Notes: generated by a model not told the origin, from the sequence alone. Counted from the first letter of the stretch, positions 1-9,905 are shown. The stretch: DNA of 64,000 nucleotides from Dipteris shenzhenensis (GCA_047967505.1 CM106538.1), one strand, 5' to 3'. Numbers and translations: made by a program.

Positions 1-526
1 GTAAGATTGTCACAAAGCATTTCTTTCGCAAATATAATCATAGACTACAAGATGCAGAAGTATCCACAGCCCCCTTTGCATGTCTGAATACAATTTCATA
101 AAAAATAAAAGTCACCCAAGGTTGCAATTTATCCCACCGGCAAGGACTGGTTATGATGGCATTCCCACCAGTGCCAATTCCAGGAGTGGGTGTAAACAGC
201 AGGCACTGAAACATGCCCAGCTACACACTCTCAAATATTGGAAAACTTAAACTCCGATAAAAAAGCTAGGGAAGCTTTTGAGGCAACCCCACATCATCGT
301 ACATATACGTGTACATACATCCCCATACAACATTCAGGATTATAAACTAGAGTTCACAGCAGCAGAGCCACTGACCTCATTGACTGCCTCCGGGTAAGGC
401 ATTCAGAGGCACCCTCATGAGTCCAGAAAAATGGAATATACATGTACCTTCATACTAGAATACATCCAAGCTCACAAATTAAAACATTTGTGAAAAAAGA
501 GTAGTTTTACTTAACTCATTTCTTGT
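1..526. other. No gene seen
   Basis: AT-rich, non-coding-looking sequence downstream of RPL21, with no long open frame, repeat or RNA gene I can recognise. It may be spacer or an old transposon relic. Confidence 0.5.
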
Positions 527-679
527 CTAACGCTCAAGTTCTCATCAGTACCCAACCACAAGCTTCCATCCAAATTTTGAAAGATTCCAAAACTAAGCTT
601 TGAAACCACAACCAAACAACACACTTTGATAGCAAAAAGGAAGAAACAAAGCAGAAAATAAGAATTAAAACGGGAAGGG

Positions 680-726
<47 letters not shown>

Positions 727-1040
727 CTCATTTACTCATAATTTTGACTAACGCTCAAGTTCTCATCAGTACCCAATCACAAGCTTCCATCCAGATTTTG
801 AAAGATTCCAAAACTAAGCTTTGAAACCACAACCAAACAACACACTTTGATAGCAAAAAGGAAGAAACAAAGCAGAAAATAAGAATTAAAAAGGGAAGGG
901 GAGGGGGGGGGGAGAGAGAGAGAGAGAGAGAGATTTGGTTAAATTTCATCAAGGAAAAAAAAGGGAAGAAGATAAAAAGAAACAACAGCTCATGTGCTAA
1001 CACAAGGGAACGAAGGTCAAAATGAAACACCAACGCAAGC
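527..1040 (+). repeat. Direct duplication (period 221 bp) carrying AG microsatellites
   Basis: Two direct copies start at 527 and 748 with the same CTAACGCTCAAGTTCTCATC opening. Each runs through about 140 bp of near-identical sequence into an (AG)n tract (about 676-722 and 912-932). The tract after the first copy is longer. The part after the second tract (about 940-1040, with the string AACACAAGGGAACGAAGGTC) is also present in a third, diverged copy at 49195-49500. This is therefore a dispersed repeat family rather than a local accident. Minus-strand open frames with long Leu-Ser runs here are only translations of the AG tract. Confidence 0.8.
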
Positions 1041-1429
1041 ACAAGTATTATCATTGTTTTTTAACTAGTTCGTTTTTTATTTCAATTGGAATGCCGACTT
1101 AAGCACCCTGAACGAATAAGACATACAAAAGATGGCATGTCAAAGGTAGCACCTCGAGAAAACCGTCATCAGCGTCGGAATAAAAACGCGCATTAGTGCA
1201 CGCTTTGAAATCTTACACAGAGACTCAGAATGCGTTGAAATATACAATTAAAAAAATATAGAAAATAAAAACCCTGAGACCAAGAAATGACATTTCGCAT
1301 TAAAGATAACACAAACAGTGTCTCTCCGGAACAGACATGCTCAGAGATGCCCAATGTCTACAAGAAAACTGTTGCCACAAACTCAAAATCTTTAGAAACC
1401 AAATCTCTCCGACTCTCCGAGAGTACAGT

Positions 1430-2022
1430 TTAGTATCCTCCTTTAAGATCGTTAACCACATCGTAAGGAATAGGAGTCACAGTCTCCAGAGTAGCGCCTT
1501 CAACGATGAAACCAGGCTTGGGGCCTTCAGGCTGCCTCTTTGTGGATATCTTCTCGCCCTTGGCTTTGGCCTCAGCCTTCAATAAATCGTTTTTCTTAAT
1601 CCTCGCAAGGAGATCTTCCCTACAGCGAGAAGGTTGCACATGTTCGATCCTCACATGAATCCTCTTCTTCACAATCCTATTGCTGACCTGCAGTACAAAT
1701 AGTCATGCACAGAATTCTATGAGAAGGGCTCAGAAAACCTCACATGTAGAGCTCTGCTACGGTGAGAAACAATGTACCAAGGCACCTGTTTGTTCATCTC
1801 CACGCCTACAGCTCGTTTAGTAACATTCCAGATAACGCCAGTGCGGCCGTGATAGAACTTATGCGGCATACCCTTGTGGACAGCGCCATTGACCTTTATA
1901 TCGACATAGTCACCGATTCGGTAGGTACGAAGGTAAGTGGACAAGGGGATGTAACCTTTACGACGGAAGGGGCGAGAGAAGAGGTCACGGGTGCGAGATC
2001 TGAGGCCATGGCCGGCAGGCAT
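1430..2022 (-). CDS. RPL21: 60S ribosomal protein L21 (eL21), two exons
   Basis: Component of the large subunit of cytosolic ribosomes. Exon 1 is 2022-1786 (79 codons, begins [13 protein letters not shown], ends EMNKQ). Exon 2 is 1687-1430 (85 codons plus stop, begins [13 protein letters not shown], ends VVNDLKGGY). The 98-bp intron (1785-1688) has GT-AG ends, with donor CAG|GTGCC and acceptor CTGCAG|GT, and falls between codons. The spliced product is 164 residues, the usual length for plant L21, with the conserved block [20 protein letters not shown] intact and no stop or frameshift. The start was chosen because MPAGHG is the family start; upstream in-frame residues are leader. This is the clearest intact host gene in the window. 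I saw no convincing TATA or telo-box upstream; the leader side (2023-2220) is T-rich on the plus strand. Confidence 0.96.
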
Positions 2023-2398
2023 GGTGTCAAGCAAGCAACAAGCAGAGGAGAGCAGCAACAGCAGCCTCCAACCGGAACAGGCCTTCAAATGGAAGTGGAA
2101 CCCCTAATGGTCTCTTCACAACACTTAGGGCATCGCGGACGCCAAGGATACATTCTATTTTTCTCGTTTTATTTTTATTTCTTCATTATTTATTTTTTAC
2201 GACAACGCTAACCAAATACATTTAACAAGTCGTAGTTTTAACGTCTTTAACCAAATGTATATGAGTTTCGTGTGGTGGGCAAAATATTACTAGTAGGACG
2301 CTAATGTGACTATTGCATGAAATCATCCAATTCATACCTAGTCAAAGAAGCGGGTTAGCAAAAGCACTCATCAAGACGTTGAGAGATAGATCTCGAGG
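2023..2398. other. RPL21 upstream region, no gene
   Basis: Holds the 5' leader and presumably the promoter of RPL21 (read on minus). On the minus strand there is an A-rich stretch around 2160-2205 that could serve as a TATA-like region, but nothing diagnostic. No other coding potential was recognised. Confidence 0.45.
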
Positions 2399-2472
2399 AC
2401 CCCAATTTTGAACTACTAGTGGTATAGCAACTAGGCGAACTGATACTGTTGTACATCTTAGGTCATGTTTGC

Positions 2473-2818
2473 ATGCTTATTTATTTGGAGACTAATATAA
2501 AGTGATTGTTGATTGTGGAACTAGCGGTAGATAGGCCAGTGGAGGCGGGGGTATTTTGAAGGCAGGTTTTATTTATCAGGCAGACAATGCTGGTTGGGGG
2601 AATTCAGTGGTAATAAGGCCAAAGAAGGATGGTAGATGGCGGATGATGCTTATTTATTTGGAGACTAGTATAAAGTGATTGTTGATTGTGGAACTAGTGG
2701 TAGATAGGCCAGTGGAGGCACGGCTATTTTGAAGGCAGGTTTTATTTATCAGGCAAACAATGCTGGTTGGGGGAATTCAATGGTAATAAGGCCAAAGAAG
2801 GATGGTAGATGGCAGATG
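2473..2818 (+). repeat. 173-bp tandem duplication at the start of the RT region
   Basis: Copy 1 is 2473-2645 and copy 2 is 2646-2818. Both start ATGCTTATTTATTTGGAGAC and contain the RT segment KAGFIYQA(D/N)NAGWGNS. They differ by scattered substitutions, so the duplication is not brand new. It duplicates part of the reverse transcriptase reading frame of the Ty3 remnant. Confidence 0.85.
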
Positions 2819-3147
2819 TGCGTGGATTATAAGCCATTAAATGCATCCACTAAGAGGAGTCGCTATCCATTGCCCGCCCTTCATGAAATCTTGGATAAAG
2901 TTGTAGGCCGTGAGCAGTACAGCATATGTGATGGATATTCATGATATTTTGCTTTAGAGTCGTGCCATTTGGCATGACAAATGGTCCATCCGTTTACCAA
3001 CAACTCTTGGATGAGCTACTTGCTCCTTTTCTCGATAACTTTGTTAAGGTTTTCTTAGATGATATTTGTGTTTTCACTTTAAGGAAGGAGCATTGCAGAA
3101 AGCTGGAGCAGGTATTCCAAAGGTTGGAGTTATTGCTGAGAGCCTAG
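2729..3147 (+). pseudogene. Ty3/gypsy reverse transcriptase fragment
   Basis: Two abutting frames give the palm of a Ty3 reverse transcriptase. The first carries VIRPKKDGRWQMCVDYKPLN and YPLPALHEILDKV. The second has VVPFGMTNGPSVYQQLLDEL and the catalytic block KVFLDDICVF (FxDD box). A stop or frameshift at about 2940-2944 separates them. RT normally copies element RNA into DNA; this copy is broken and cannot encode a full enzyme. The upstream half is the second unit of the 173-bp duplication. Confidence 0.85.
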
Positions 3148-3660
3148 AATTCAACTTCCTGGACATGTTGTATCAGAGAATGGGAGAGAGCCTAGTCCCA
3201 ATATGGTGAAGCGCTGATTTCGATATCCTCTCCTACATATGATTCATTCAAAAGGTGAAGTATATGTCCAGGTTTATGCCTTTATTATCGGAATTGCTTT
3301 ATCCACTTTAGTAGATAGTCAAGAAGATCCTCTTCAATAGGATGAAGAGTGTGAGGAGGTGTTTGGAAGAGTCAAAGAGACACTTGGAAAGATTTCAAGC
3401 TCCTGAATTTGACAAGACATTCTATGTTAATCCTTCCCTAGGGCTAGCTACAATGGGGCAATTCTCTTGCAACAAGGAAATGAATCTAGGTAGAGTACAC
3501 ACAATAGAGTAAAGACTGAGGCAAAAAGGAAGTACACACAAGCAGAGCTTGTTCTATCAAGCTTGGTTTACTCGTGCAGGAGATTTAGAGCTTATTTGCT
3601 GCCCACACCATTTGTTGTATGTATCCAAGTGGGTAGAAGTTGAGGCAGTGAAAGCAGTGA

Positions 3661-4390
3661 ATGCAAACGAGGTATGCATGTTTGTATATCTATCAGTTTG
3701 GAGTACTATTGGAGCTCTTGTCAGATAGAGGACCCGGATTTCAGAGTGAGTTGATGGATCTTTTATGTGTAAAGTTGAAAAGCAAACACAGGTTTGCCAC
3801 TTCTTACTATCCACAATGTATATTAGGAAGAATGAAAATTTCATGGTGAACTAACGATCATGTAAATGACTCAGACTCATGAGGAAAGATGGGACTTGGA
3901 GCTTCCTTGTGCACTATGGGCTTATAGGATTGCAGTGACAGGAAGCAATTAGTTCTCTCCTTTCCACCTTATCGATGGAGTTGAAGCTTTGTTGCCTATT
4001 GAGGTAGAGGTACCGGCATTGAGATTCTTGATGAAGATCAAATGAGGAGCCTCAGCATTACTACAGAAATCGCTTTTCGGAATTGCAAACAACGGAGTTG
4101 GATTGGATGCAAGCATTGGAACATTATCAAAAGCCATATGAGCAAAATCAACGAAGAGCTAATGAGAAGATCAAGGACAAGAAAATTGGTAAGGATGACC
4201 TTGTGCTCCGTTCTAACAATAAGCTGGATAACACTTTCAAAACTAAGTTTCAGACAAAAAGGGAAGGCCCCTTGTCAAGTGAAATTTCGATTCTCTAATG
4301 GATCATACTAGTTGTTGAACTTAGATGGCACCCTACACAAGAACAAAGTGAATGGATACCGGCTTAAGAAATACATTGTCCGACTAATGA
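3661..4390 (+). pseudogene. Ty3/gypsy integrase fragment
   Basis: Pieces in different frames match a Ty3 integrase. The catalytic core segment around 3715-3820 reads LLSDRGPGFQSELMDLL then HRFATSYYPQC. A segment at about 3897-4050 includes ELPCALWAYRIAV. The C-terminal part at 4083-4390 includes EHYQKPYEQNQRRANEKIKD, DDLVLRSNNKLDN and LDGTLHKNKVNGYRLKKY, typical of the GPF/Y-type tail. Several frameshifts and stops make it non-functional. The end lies about 160 bp before the right LTR-like repeat, as expected for a gypsy element. Confidence 0.75.
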
Positions 4391-4632
4391 AGATCACTAC
4401 AAGACAGGTCGATAGAAAAGAGGATGAGGCATGGTCTACAAACACTACGGAGAAGGAGGACTACACTAACTCACTACATCATCTTTTTGAAGACTGTTGG
4501 ACATGAACATCCGCTAGCTCAGGGGTGGGCAAAAATGATAGGCAGCTTTTGAGGACCCCAATTTTGAACTACTAGTGGTAGGAACTAGGTGGAACTGATA
4601 CTATTGTACATATTAGGCCATGTTTGCATGCT

Positions 4633-5780
4633 AGGACTAGATGTTTGCTTACATGGTAGGGTAAAGAGCATGCAACCAAAAAAAGCAATTGCACCCCCAA
4701 AAAAATAGTAGTCACTATTTTTGTGATAACTTTTGATCTGTATCTCGGATTTGAGAGTTTTTGTTATCAATGCAAAGCTAAGATCGATATCTACATTTAT
4801 CTAGAAGAATTTGGGGCCAAAATTGGTAGGAAAGAGAGTTGAAAATTCAAAACATGATAGGAAACTTGTTTCGGTCGTGAAAGGCATCAAAAAGCAGTTG
4901 GTTTTGAGGAGCAGAGGAAGCTTATGAGTGTCCTAGGTTTGGGAGAAGGGTGGTGGTCCTTCTTTACACCATACCAGAGTCTTACTTGTATATGATAGCC
5001 TCTTTGGATTGTTTTTCTTGTTTGCAAAGGTAGTTTGGGTTGTAGGAATAATGATCGCTACAAGGTGTGCTAATGAAACATATGAGTTGCCAGCCCTTTT
5101 CTAGTGTTCGGTGTATGTTTGTATGTTAGAGGCCTACCATAAAAGTCACACATGGCCCTCTAGTTTCCCTCATCAACTTTAAGGGATTTCGATGCATCAT
5201 AGTCAACAATCATATAGATCAAGACACTCCCACAAGAGCCGGACAACCAATTTACAACTCAATTATTTCAACTACTATTACATAAATGGCATCTCTTTTC
5301 TTTTGGTTGAAACTATGGCTAGAACTAGTTTATCTGCACAACCTTGGACCAAATCCTTCTCTAAGAAATGCAAGTTGTGTTATGTATAGAGATGAATAAT
5401 TTGTTGAAATCTCCTTCAATTATTATATATATGCATATTCCGTTCCTATGTATCTAACCATTTGCGAAATAAGCGATTTGTTTACTTAAAATCAAACATG
5501 ATCCAATTCTTTATTTTGCTTCATTAAACGCTTTGTTTCTATTGGGTCTTATCTTGAATAGAAAAACTCTCACTATCTATGGCATGTTGGCAATGTTCCC
5601 CTTATGGATCAATACCTACATGTGATGTTCAATGAGTGCTAAAACAATCGTTAGTTTCCCATATAGTCTTTTATCTCCTTTATGCAGATTTACAATGCTT
5701 AGTGTCACATGGAGGGATAAGGGACTCATCCTACAAAGCCAAAGGATGTGGAACTCATCTAACTTTGTCCTAGAAACCTA
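4633..5780. other. No gene seen
   Basis: AT-rich sequence after the Ty3 remnant. It may include the rest of that element's 3' LTR, but I could not place an end. No recognisable protein, RNA gene or repeat. Confidence 0.4.
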
Positions 5781-5932
5781 AGGGACCTGGCCCTACAAAA
5801 CCAACCAAGCTCAATCTGATAATATCAAAGGGGCTTGGCCCTACAAAACTAGCCTAGCTCAATCCTACGATATTGAAGGGGCTTGGCCTTACAAAACTAT
5901 CCTATCTCAATCCTACAATATTGAAAGGGCCT
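5781..5932 (+). repeat. 48-bp tandem repeat, about three copies
   Basis: Units begin at about 5782, 5830, 5878 and 5926 (last partial), each like GGGGCTTGGCCCTACAAAAC followed by CTAGCTCAATCCTACGATAT. Spacing is exactly 48 bp between the last three starts. The related phrase CCTACAAAAC recurs upstream near 5733, so the array may be older and longer than the clear part. No coding function is apparent. Confidence 0.8.
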
Positions 5933-6676
5933 AGAATTCAACACTTAGGGACACAAAATTCAACTTATCCAAGCCAATCCTATAGACTCAAGGTTTCACA
6001 AAACTCTAGATTTGATCTTATATGGACATTAGACCGTTTTTAGACCAGCCCTATAGAACTAGTCCAATCGTACAAAATTGGGGTATTGGACTTCATCCAA
6101 TTTGAATTGGATTATCTAGCCTAGCTCAGCCTTGCCCAGCCCTAAACAATTGGGTCAGTCCTGCAGAAGATAAATTTATGCATAATATCATATCAGTCCA
6201 TCATTTTGCAAGATGGAAAAAGCTTGTGAAACCTACAAATCCTCAAGAACACAATAAATACTATATGAAAATATGCACAAACTTTCAAAGCTCACAAACA
6301 AAAGAGACAAAACAAGCGTGCTGGGTGCAATCTCCCCCCATAGGAGTGATTCTCTCCTTCCATCTCCTATGTATTTGAAATATGATTGAATAACTTCCAA
6401 GAAAAAATCATACAAGCTTCATGTACATCTTGAATTGGGAAAAATCCCCACAAGTCACTTCCAAACCTGTTGGCATTGGTGCTTATCTTGTGTATAAATA
6501 TAGGTTGCAGGTATGGATGTTTTCTGCATGATTATATATTGAAGAATATCAGTTTGATTAGCTTAAAATGTTACTTATACATCTGGGCTGATACTGGCTT
6601 TTCAGGCATACATGAACTCTGGAATCAGGGCTATTATGGCACAATACATGCCATTAGATAGCCAGAATCAGCTTCA
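5933..6676. other. No gene seen
   Basis: AT-rich region between the 48-bp array and the 3' side of the histone locus. Short open frames on both strands show no recognisable family. Confidence 0.4.
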
Positions 6677-6949
6677 CTAGCATTTGCAAGATGAGGAATG
6701 GCAAAAGCTATGGCGCGTATGGGGCTTATTTGACTTGGCCACGCGATGCCTAACACATTTGCGGCAGAACACATTTGCCGAACACATTTTTGGGCTCCCT
6801 GCGCGATGTCGAACACATTTGCCTTCTGCCGCATAGTGAAAAAACATCATTTGACCACTCAAATTCACACTGAACTTGCATAAACTGATGGAAAGCATCA
6901 TGTAACATGTATAATAACATGGGAACAGTAATAGAACATAAAAATATCT

Positions 6950-6955
6950 TTTATT
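6950..6955 (-). terminator. Possible polyadenylation signal of the H3 variant
   Basis: AATAAA on the minus strand, about 90 bp beyond the end of the histone fold. It is a single hexamer in AT-rich sequence, so weak evidence. If used, the open frame to 6677 would not be translated. Confidence 0.35.
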
Positions 6956-7045
6956 CATTGGCCTCAAAGGGCAGAGATTTACAAAATGATTCAGGTTACA
7001 CCAAATGAACCTAAACAACATCAAGGGCCTAAGGGAGGGATTGGA

Positions 7046-7456
7046 GCGAATGCGCTTGGCGAGTGCAAGGTCCTTGTCCATCACTATTACTCTTTTAGCA
7101 TGGATAGCACATAAGTTCGCGTCTTCAAAAAGACCTACTGTCATATGCTCCGTTGCCTCCTGAATTGCTTCCATAGTGCCTGAAGTGAAACGCACATCAC
7201 TCTTGTAATGCTGTGCTATTTCACGTACAACACGCTGGAAGGGTGCACGGGGAATGAGATTGTCCACAGTGGTTTGGAACTTGCGAATCTCCTGAAGTGT
7301 CTTCACTCCTGATTTTTTGCGCCTCTTAATCTTTGGGGGACCCTGCACTGGCCTTTGGACATGGCTCCATGGCCGCTTGTCCGCTTTGAACTTCTTTCGC
7401 CTCTCCTCCCTTGCAACCACCTCTTCAGACTCCTCTTCCTGTGTCTGCTGGGTCAT
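7046..7456 (-). CDS. Histone-fold portion of the H3 variant, open from internal ATG 7456
   Basis: If the three TAG codons are real stops, the first ATG after them is 7456. It opens with [20 protein letters not shown], then a basic linker (KIKRRKKS), then the full H3 fold. This would give an H3-like protein with a 49-residue tail lacking the ARTKQTAR start. The alpha-N helix, alpha-1, loop 1, alpha-2, loop 2 and alpha-3 elements are all present without indels. The interval given stops at the end of the recognisable fold; the frame itself runs on to 6677. The fold sequence is far better preserved than the tail, which suggests past or present selection on it. Confidence 0.6.
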
Positions 7457-8151
7457 TCGAGGTGGCCTCTCGCGCCTAGGGGTCTGCTTTGTCCTTGGTC
7501 TCTTTTCCTTTTCACGAGGCTATGAGACAGCAGGCTAAGGATCTTGCTCAGCTCGTACTAGAGGCTCCTCATATCTGATCATCTCGAGGCACAGAGGGTT
7601 GATGGTGCTCTTCCGTGCGGTCTGCTTGGCTGGAGGATTGGGGCCAAGGTTCATTATATCTGCGAGCCCGCCAAATACTTCCTCTTGTTGTGGCCCCTGT
7701 AATCTCTCCATCTCCTCTCTTTGCCTTTCTTGCTCCCCTTGTTGGTCTAGATGCTCCACACCAGGACCCCATGGAGGAGGGAGGGGCAGTTGATCAAGAT
7801 TGACTGGACTATTTTCCCCCTCTCGGGAGACCTCTCTACTTCCACGATTAGTTGTGTGGAAGGACTGAGAGGACCCCTCATCGTGCTTGGATCCTTCATC
7901 GTGTTGGGATTCCTCATGGTGCTAAGATCCCTGGGATCCCCCATGAGAGTCAGATGGTGGGGACTCGTGTTGCTTGGACTCCTGATGATGAGAACCGCCT
8001 TCAGATCCTTGGTGATCATTGCCCTCTTGGCCACTGGGGCTTGCAGTGTGTTCGGAGGCCATGGCGTTGTAAGGAGGACAACGAGTAGCGTCTAAACGAT
8101 GTCGAGTGGGTCTAGCAGTTTGTTTAACTCGTGCCATAGAAATGAGGGATT

Positions 8152-8221
8152 TTAGGGTTTTGAAGTGCTTTATATAGTCTTTTTTAAAGCATTTTAGGGT
8201 TTTTCTTTTAAATTAGGGTTT
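8152..8221 (-). promoter_or_regulatory. Three telo-box motifs plus TATA-like element upstream of the H3 variant
   Basis: Read on the minus strand, AAACCCTAA occurs at 8221-8213, 8202-8194 and 8160-8152, and ACTATATAAA at 8178-8169. AAACCCTAA telo-boxes are common near transcription starts of plant genes for ribosomal proteins, histones and other growth-linked proteins. The TATA-like element lies only about 31 bp before the ATG at 8137. If used, it would leave almost no 5' leader, so either transcription starts upstream or the true start codon is further in. Confidence 0.65.
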
Positions 8222-9332
8222 TTTGAGTGCACCTCCTCCCCCCTAAGTCTTTTGTCGCCAGTTCGGTAATACTTAATCTTCACCACCCTCCCTCCCAACC
8301 CACTCACCCCTCCGCCCTGCCATGTTGCACATGTAATTCTCTAATTTTCAAACAAATTTGTGAATTTTGGAATCTATAATTGACTTAAAATAGTGTTAAC
8401 TTTATTCATCAAACATTTTACATTTGGGGCTCTCTTAGGACCCAACGCCTCCCCTGTCTGACTCTACGTTGCAACCAAAGCTTGCAACCAAAGCGCAACC
8501 CCTTGGCTCCCTGTTGAGGACTTCCAAGCAGCACATCTCCTTGTCTTCTTGACATATTGAACCGCTTTTGCGAGACTTGAGACCTCTACCTTATCGCGCT
8601 TGAGAGTCCTGGCCTCTAGACATCTATAAAACTAATCGAACATTTCATGCAGTGTATTGCTTCGTGCGATACCACCCCCATGCCTTGTATTCTTAAAGTA
8701 TGTTGCCTTTGCTCTGTAGTGTATTTCTCCATTCCTTGAGTATTCCAAATGGACAGAGGGCCCCATTGCTCCACAAACCATGGTGCATGTGCATAAAGAA
8801 TATGCTGTAAAGAAAAACATTGTATTAGAAACATAAATTGACTCAAGTTTAAAGCACAAAATTTCAACCTAAGGAGGATTACCATGTAATGTGTAATATG
8901 TGACTCCCCCCATGCCTCTACCATCAATGATATGAATTCTCCCAATGCTGTCCTGAATCTCTCATAATAAAGCTCATCTGTTTGACCTTATCTAAGCAAC
9001 TTTATAAATGCATCAAGCTTTGTCCACAGTTTTGCTCTCAAAGTAGCAATTTGTACTCGTTTTATCGACTTCTCTATTCAGGAATGCATAACTCTTGGCC
9101 CAAGAGCTACCTGGCCCTCCCATTTCTTTATGGCTTGCCCTAAAAAGAGTACTCCTTTCTAGGAGACATGTTCCCGAAAGGATTGGAAGGCACATGGACT
9201 ATACTGTTGATCATGGCATGTGACTATCGAGCATGGCAGAAAAGAGCACTACGAAGATATACATTAAGGTTCTTATACATTCTCTGCCTTTAGGATCTGT
9301 AGCATCGTGTTCTCCACAATCCCTTACACCTT
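8222..9332. other. No gene recognised
   Basis: Upstream side of the H3 variant followed by sequence with short minus-strand frames (8616-8945, 9013-9195) that I cannot match to any family. It could contain unrecognised transposon debris. Confidence 0.4.
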
Positions 9333-9905
9333 GTGTCCTGCTGTTTGAAGCATATGCCTCAGACATTGGCTATGCAAGCAAGCGAGGTGCAGAAAGCCCA
9401 AGCAGAAGAACTTGCACATTTGGAAAATATTACTATTGTGGCAATGCATAATAGTATGCAGGACCTCCAATTGCAAAACAAAGAACTCAGTGACAAAGCA
9501 CATGCATTGGACTTGGAGCGACATGAATCGGAACAATCAATCCAGAAGCTTGCTGAAAGCAAACAAGATTTGGAAAGGTCTATCTGTGGCCAAGTTCAAC
9601 GTGCTGTGGAGAAGGAACGAGAGAATGGTTCAATCGATTGCAATAACCGAGCAATCCAGCATGTCCCTTGCCAACAAACCGAACATCATGCACTGTATGA
9701 AAAGGAGGACTCTTTTGGGTGGCAAGGTCTAAAGGATACAAGTTTCCATCCACCCAAAGGTCAAGATGCTTCTTCCCTTGCAATCGAAGACTGTGGAGCA
9801 CACTTTGAGGAGTTCCACTATATCTCAAAGAACGTGTGCTTGCATATTCAGCCTCCAGTTGTAGGTTCACATGGTACTTGGATATGTCCTCGAATGGTGC
9901 CATGA
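9333..9905 (+). CDS. Coiled-coil-like open frame overlapping the first 577-bp repeat unit
   Basis: An open frame of 190 codons. The first 45 or so residues are unique, and the rest falls in the tandem repeat. Residues about 14-95 are rich in Gln, Glu, Leu and Lys with heptad-like spacing (for example LQLQNKELSDKAHALDLERH and SIQKLAESKQDLERSI), suggesting a coiled coil. The C-terminal half has no recognisable domain. Composition resembles the coiled-coil ORF1 of the LINE at 33.6 kb, so it may be a fragment of a similar element. No start signal or family match supports it as a host gene. Confidence 0.4.
   Translation: MSCCLKHMPQTLAMQASEVQKAQAEELAHLENITIVAMHNSMQDLQLQNKELSDKAHALDLERHESEQSIQKLAESKQDLERSICGQVQRAVEKERENGSIDCNNRAIQHVPCQQTEHHALYEKEDSFGWQGLKDTSFHPPKGQDASSLAIEDCGAHFEEFHYISKNVCLHIQPPVVGSHGTWICPRMVP

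Larger units (their letters stand above)
2399..4632 (+). mobile_element. Decayed, internally deleted Ty3/gypsy element
   Basis: A remnant bounded by a shared sequence of about 75-80 bp. GAGGACCCCAATTTTGAACT begins at about 2395 and again at about 4551, in both cases running on to CATGTTTGCATGC. This looks like a fragment of LTR at each side. Between them lie reverse transcriptase (2729-3147), traces of RNase H (about 3280-3480) and integrase (about 3700-4380) in order on the plus strand. Gag and protease are absent, so the 5' half has been deleted. Frames are broken many times. Full LTR limits were not determined. Confidence 0.75.
6677..8137 (-). pseudogene. Divergent histone H3 variant with long N-terminal tail and in-frame TAG codons
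   Basis: One frame on the minus strand can be followed from ATG at 8137 (MARVKQTARPTRHR, an H3 N-terminus) to 6677, interrupted only by TAG at 7924-7922, 7537-7535 and 7522-7520. The tail before the fold is about 275 codons of Ser/Gln/Glu/His/Gly-rich sequence. It contains two more H3-tail-like motifs: AKQTARKST (7630-7604) and PRTKQTPRR (7498-7472). The histone fold (7309-7046) is complete: [47 protein letters not shown]. By hand it is about 60% identical to canonical H3, with no gaps. NLIPRAPF resembles CENH3, but loop 1 (QHYKSDVRF) has canonical H3 length. After LAKRIR the frame stays open past a polyA-like AATAAA (6955-6950), so the true C-terminus is unclear. It is either a young pseudogene, a spliced gene, or a shorter protein starting at Met 7456. 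Confidence 0.8.

Noticed and set aside
534-1054. Minus-strand open frames with long Leu-Ser runs
   Set aside because: They are translations of AG microsatellites within a duplicated repeat; both copies give the same nonsense protein.
1337-2211. Plus-strand open frames across RPL21
   Set aside because: Antisense shadows of the RPL21 exons.
7046-7309. Firm assignment of the H3 variant as CENH3
   Set aside because: NLIPRAPF is CENH3-like, but loop 1 has the canonical H3 length with no insertion and much of alpha-2 matches canonical H3; a tree is needed.
7599-8095. Plus-strand open frames opposite the H3 tail
   Set aside because: Antisense shadows of the Ser/Glu/His-rich tail; no start context or family match.
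9580-9903. Repeated 107-codon minus-strand frame in each 577-bp unit (also 10157-10480 and 10734-11057)
   Set aside because: Antisense to the coiled-coil-like plus frame, and no family match. Which strand, if any, is coding is uncertain, but the plus-strand heptad pattern is the better candidate.
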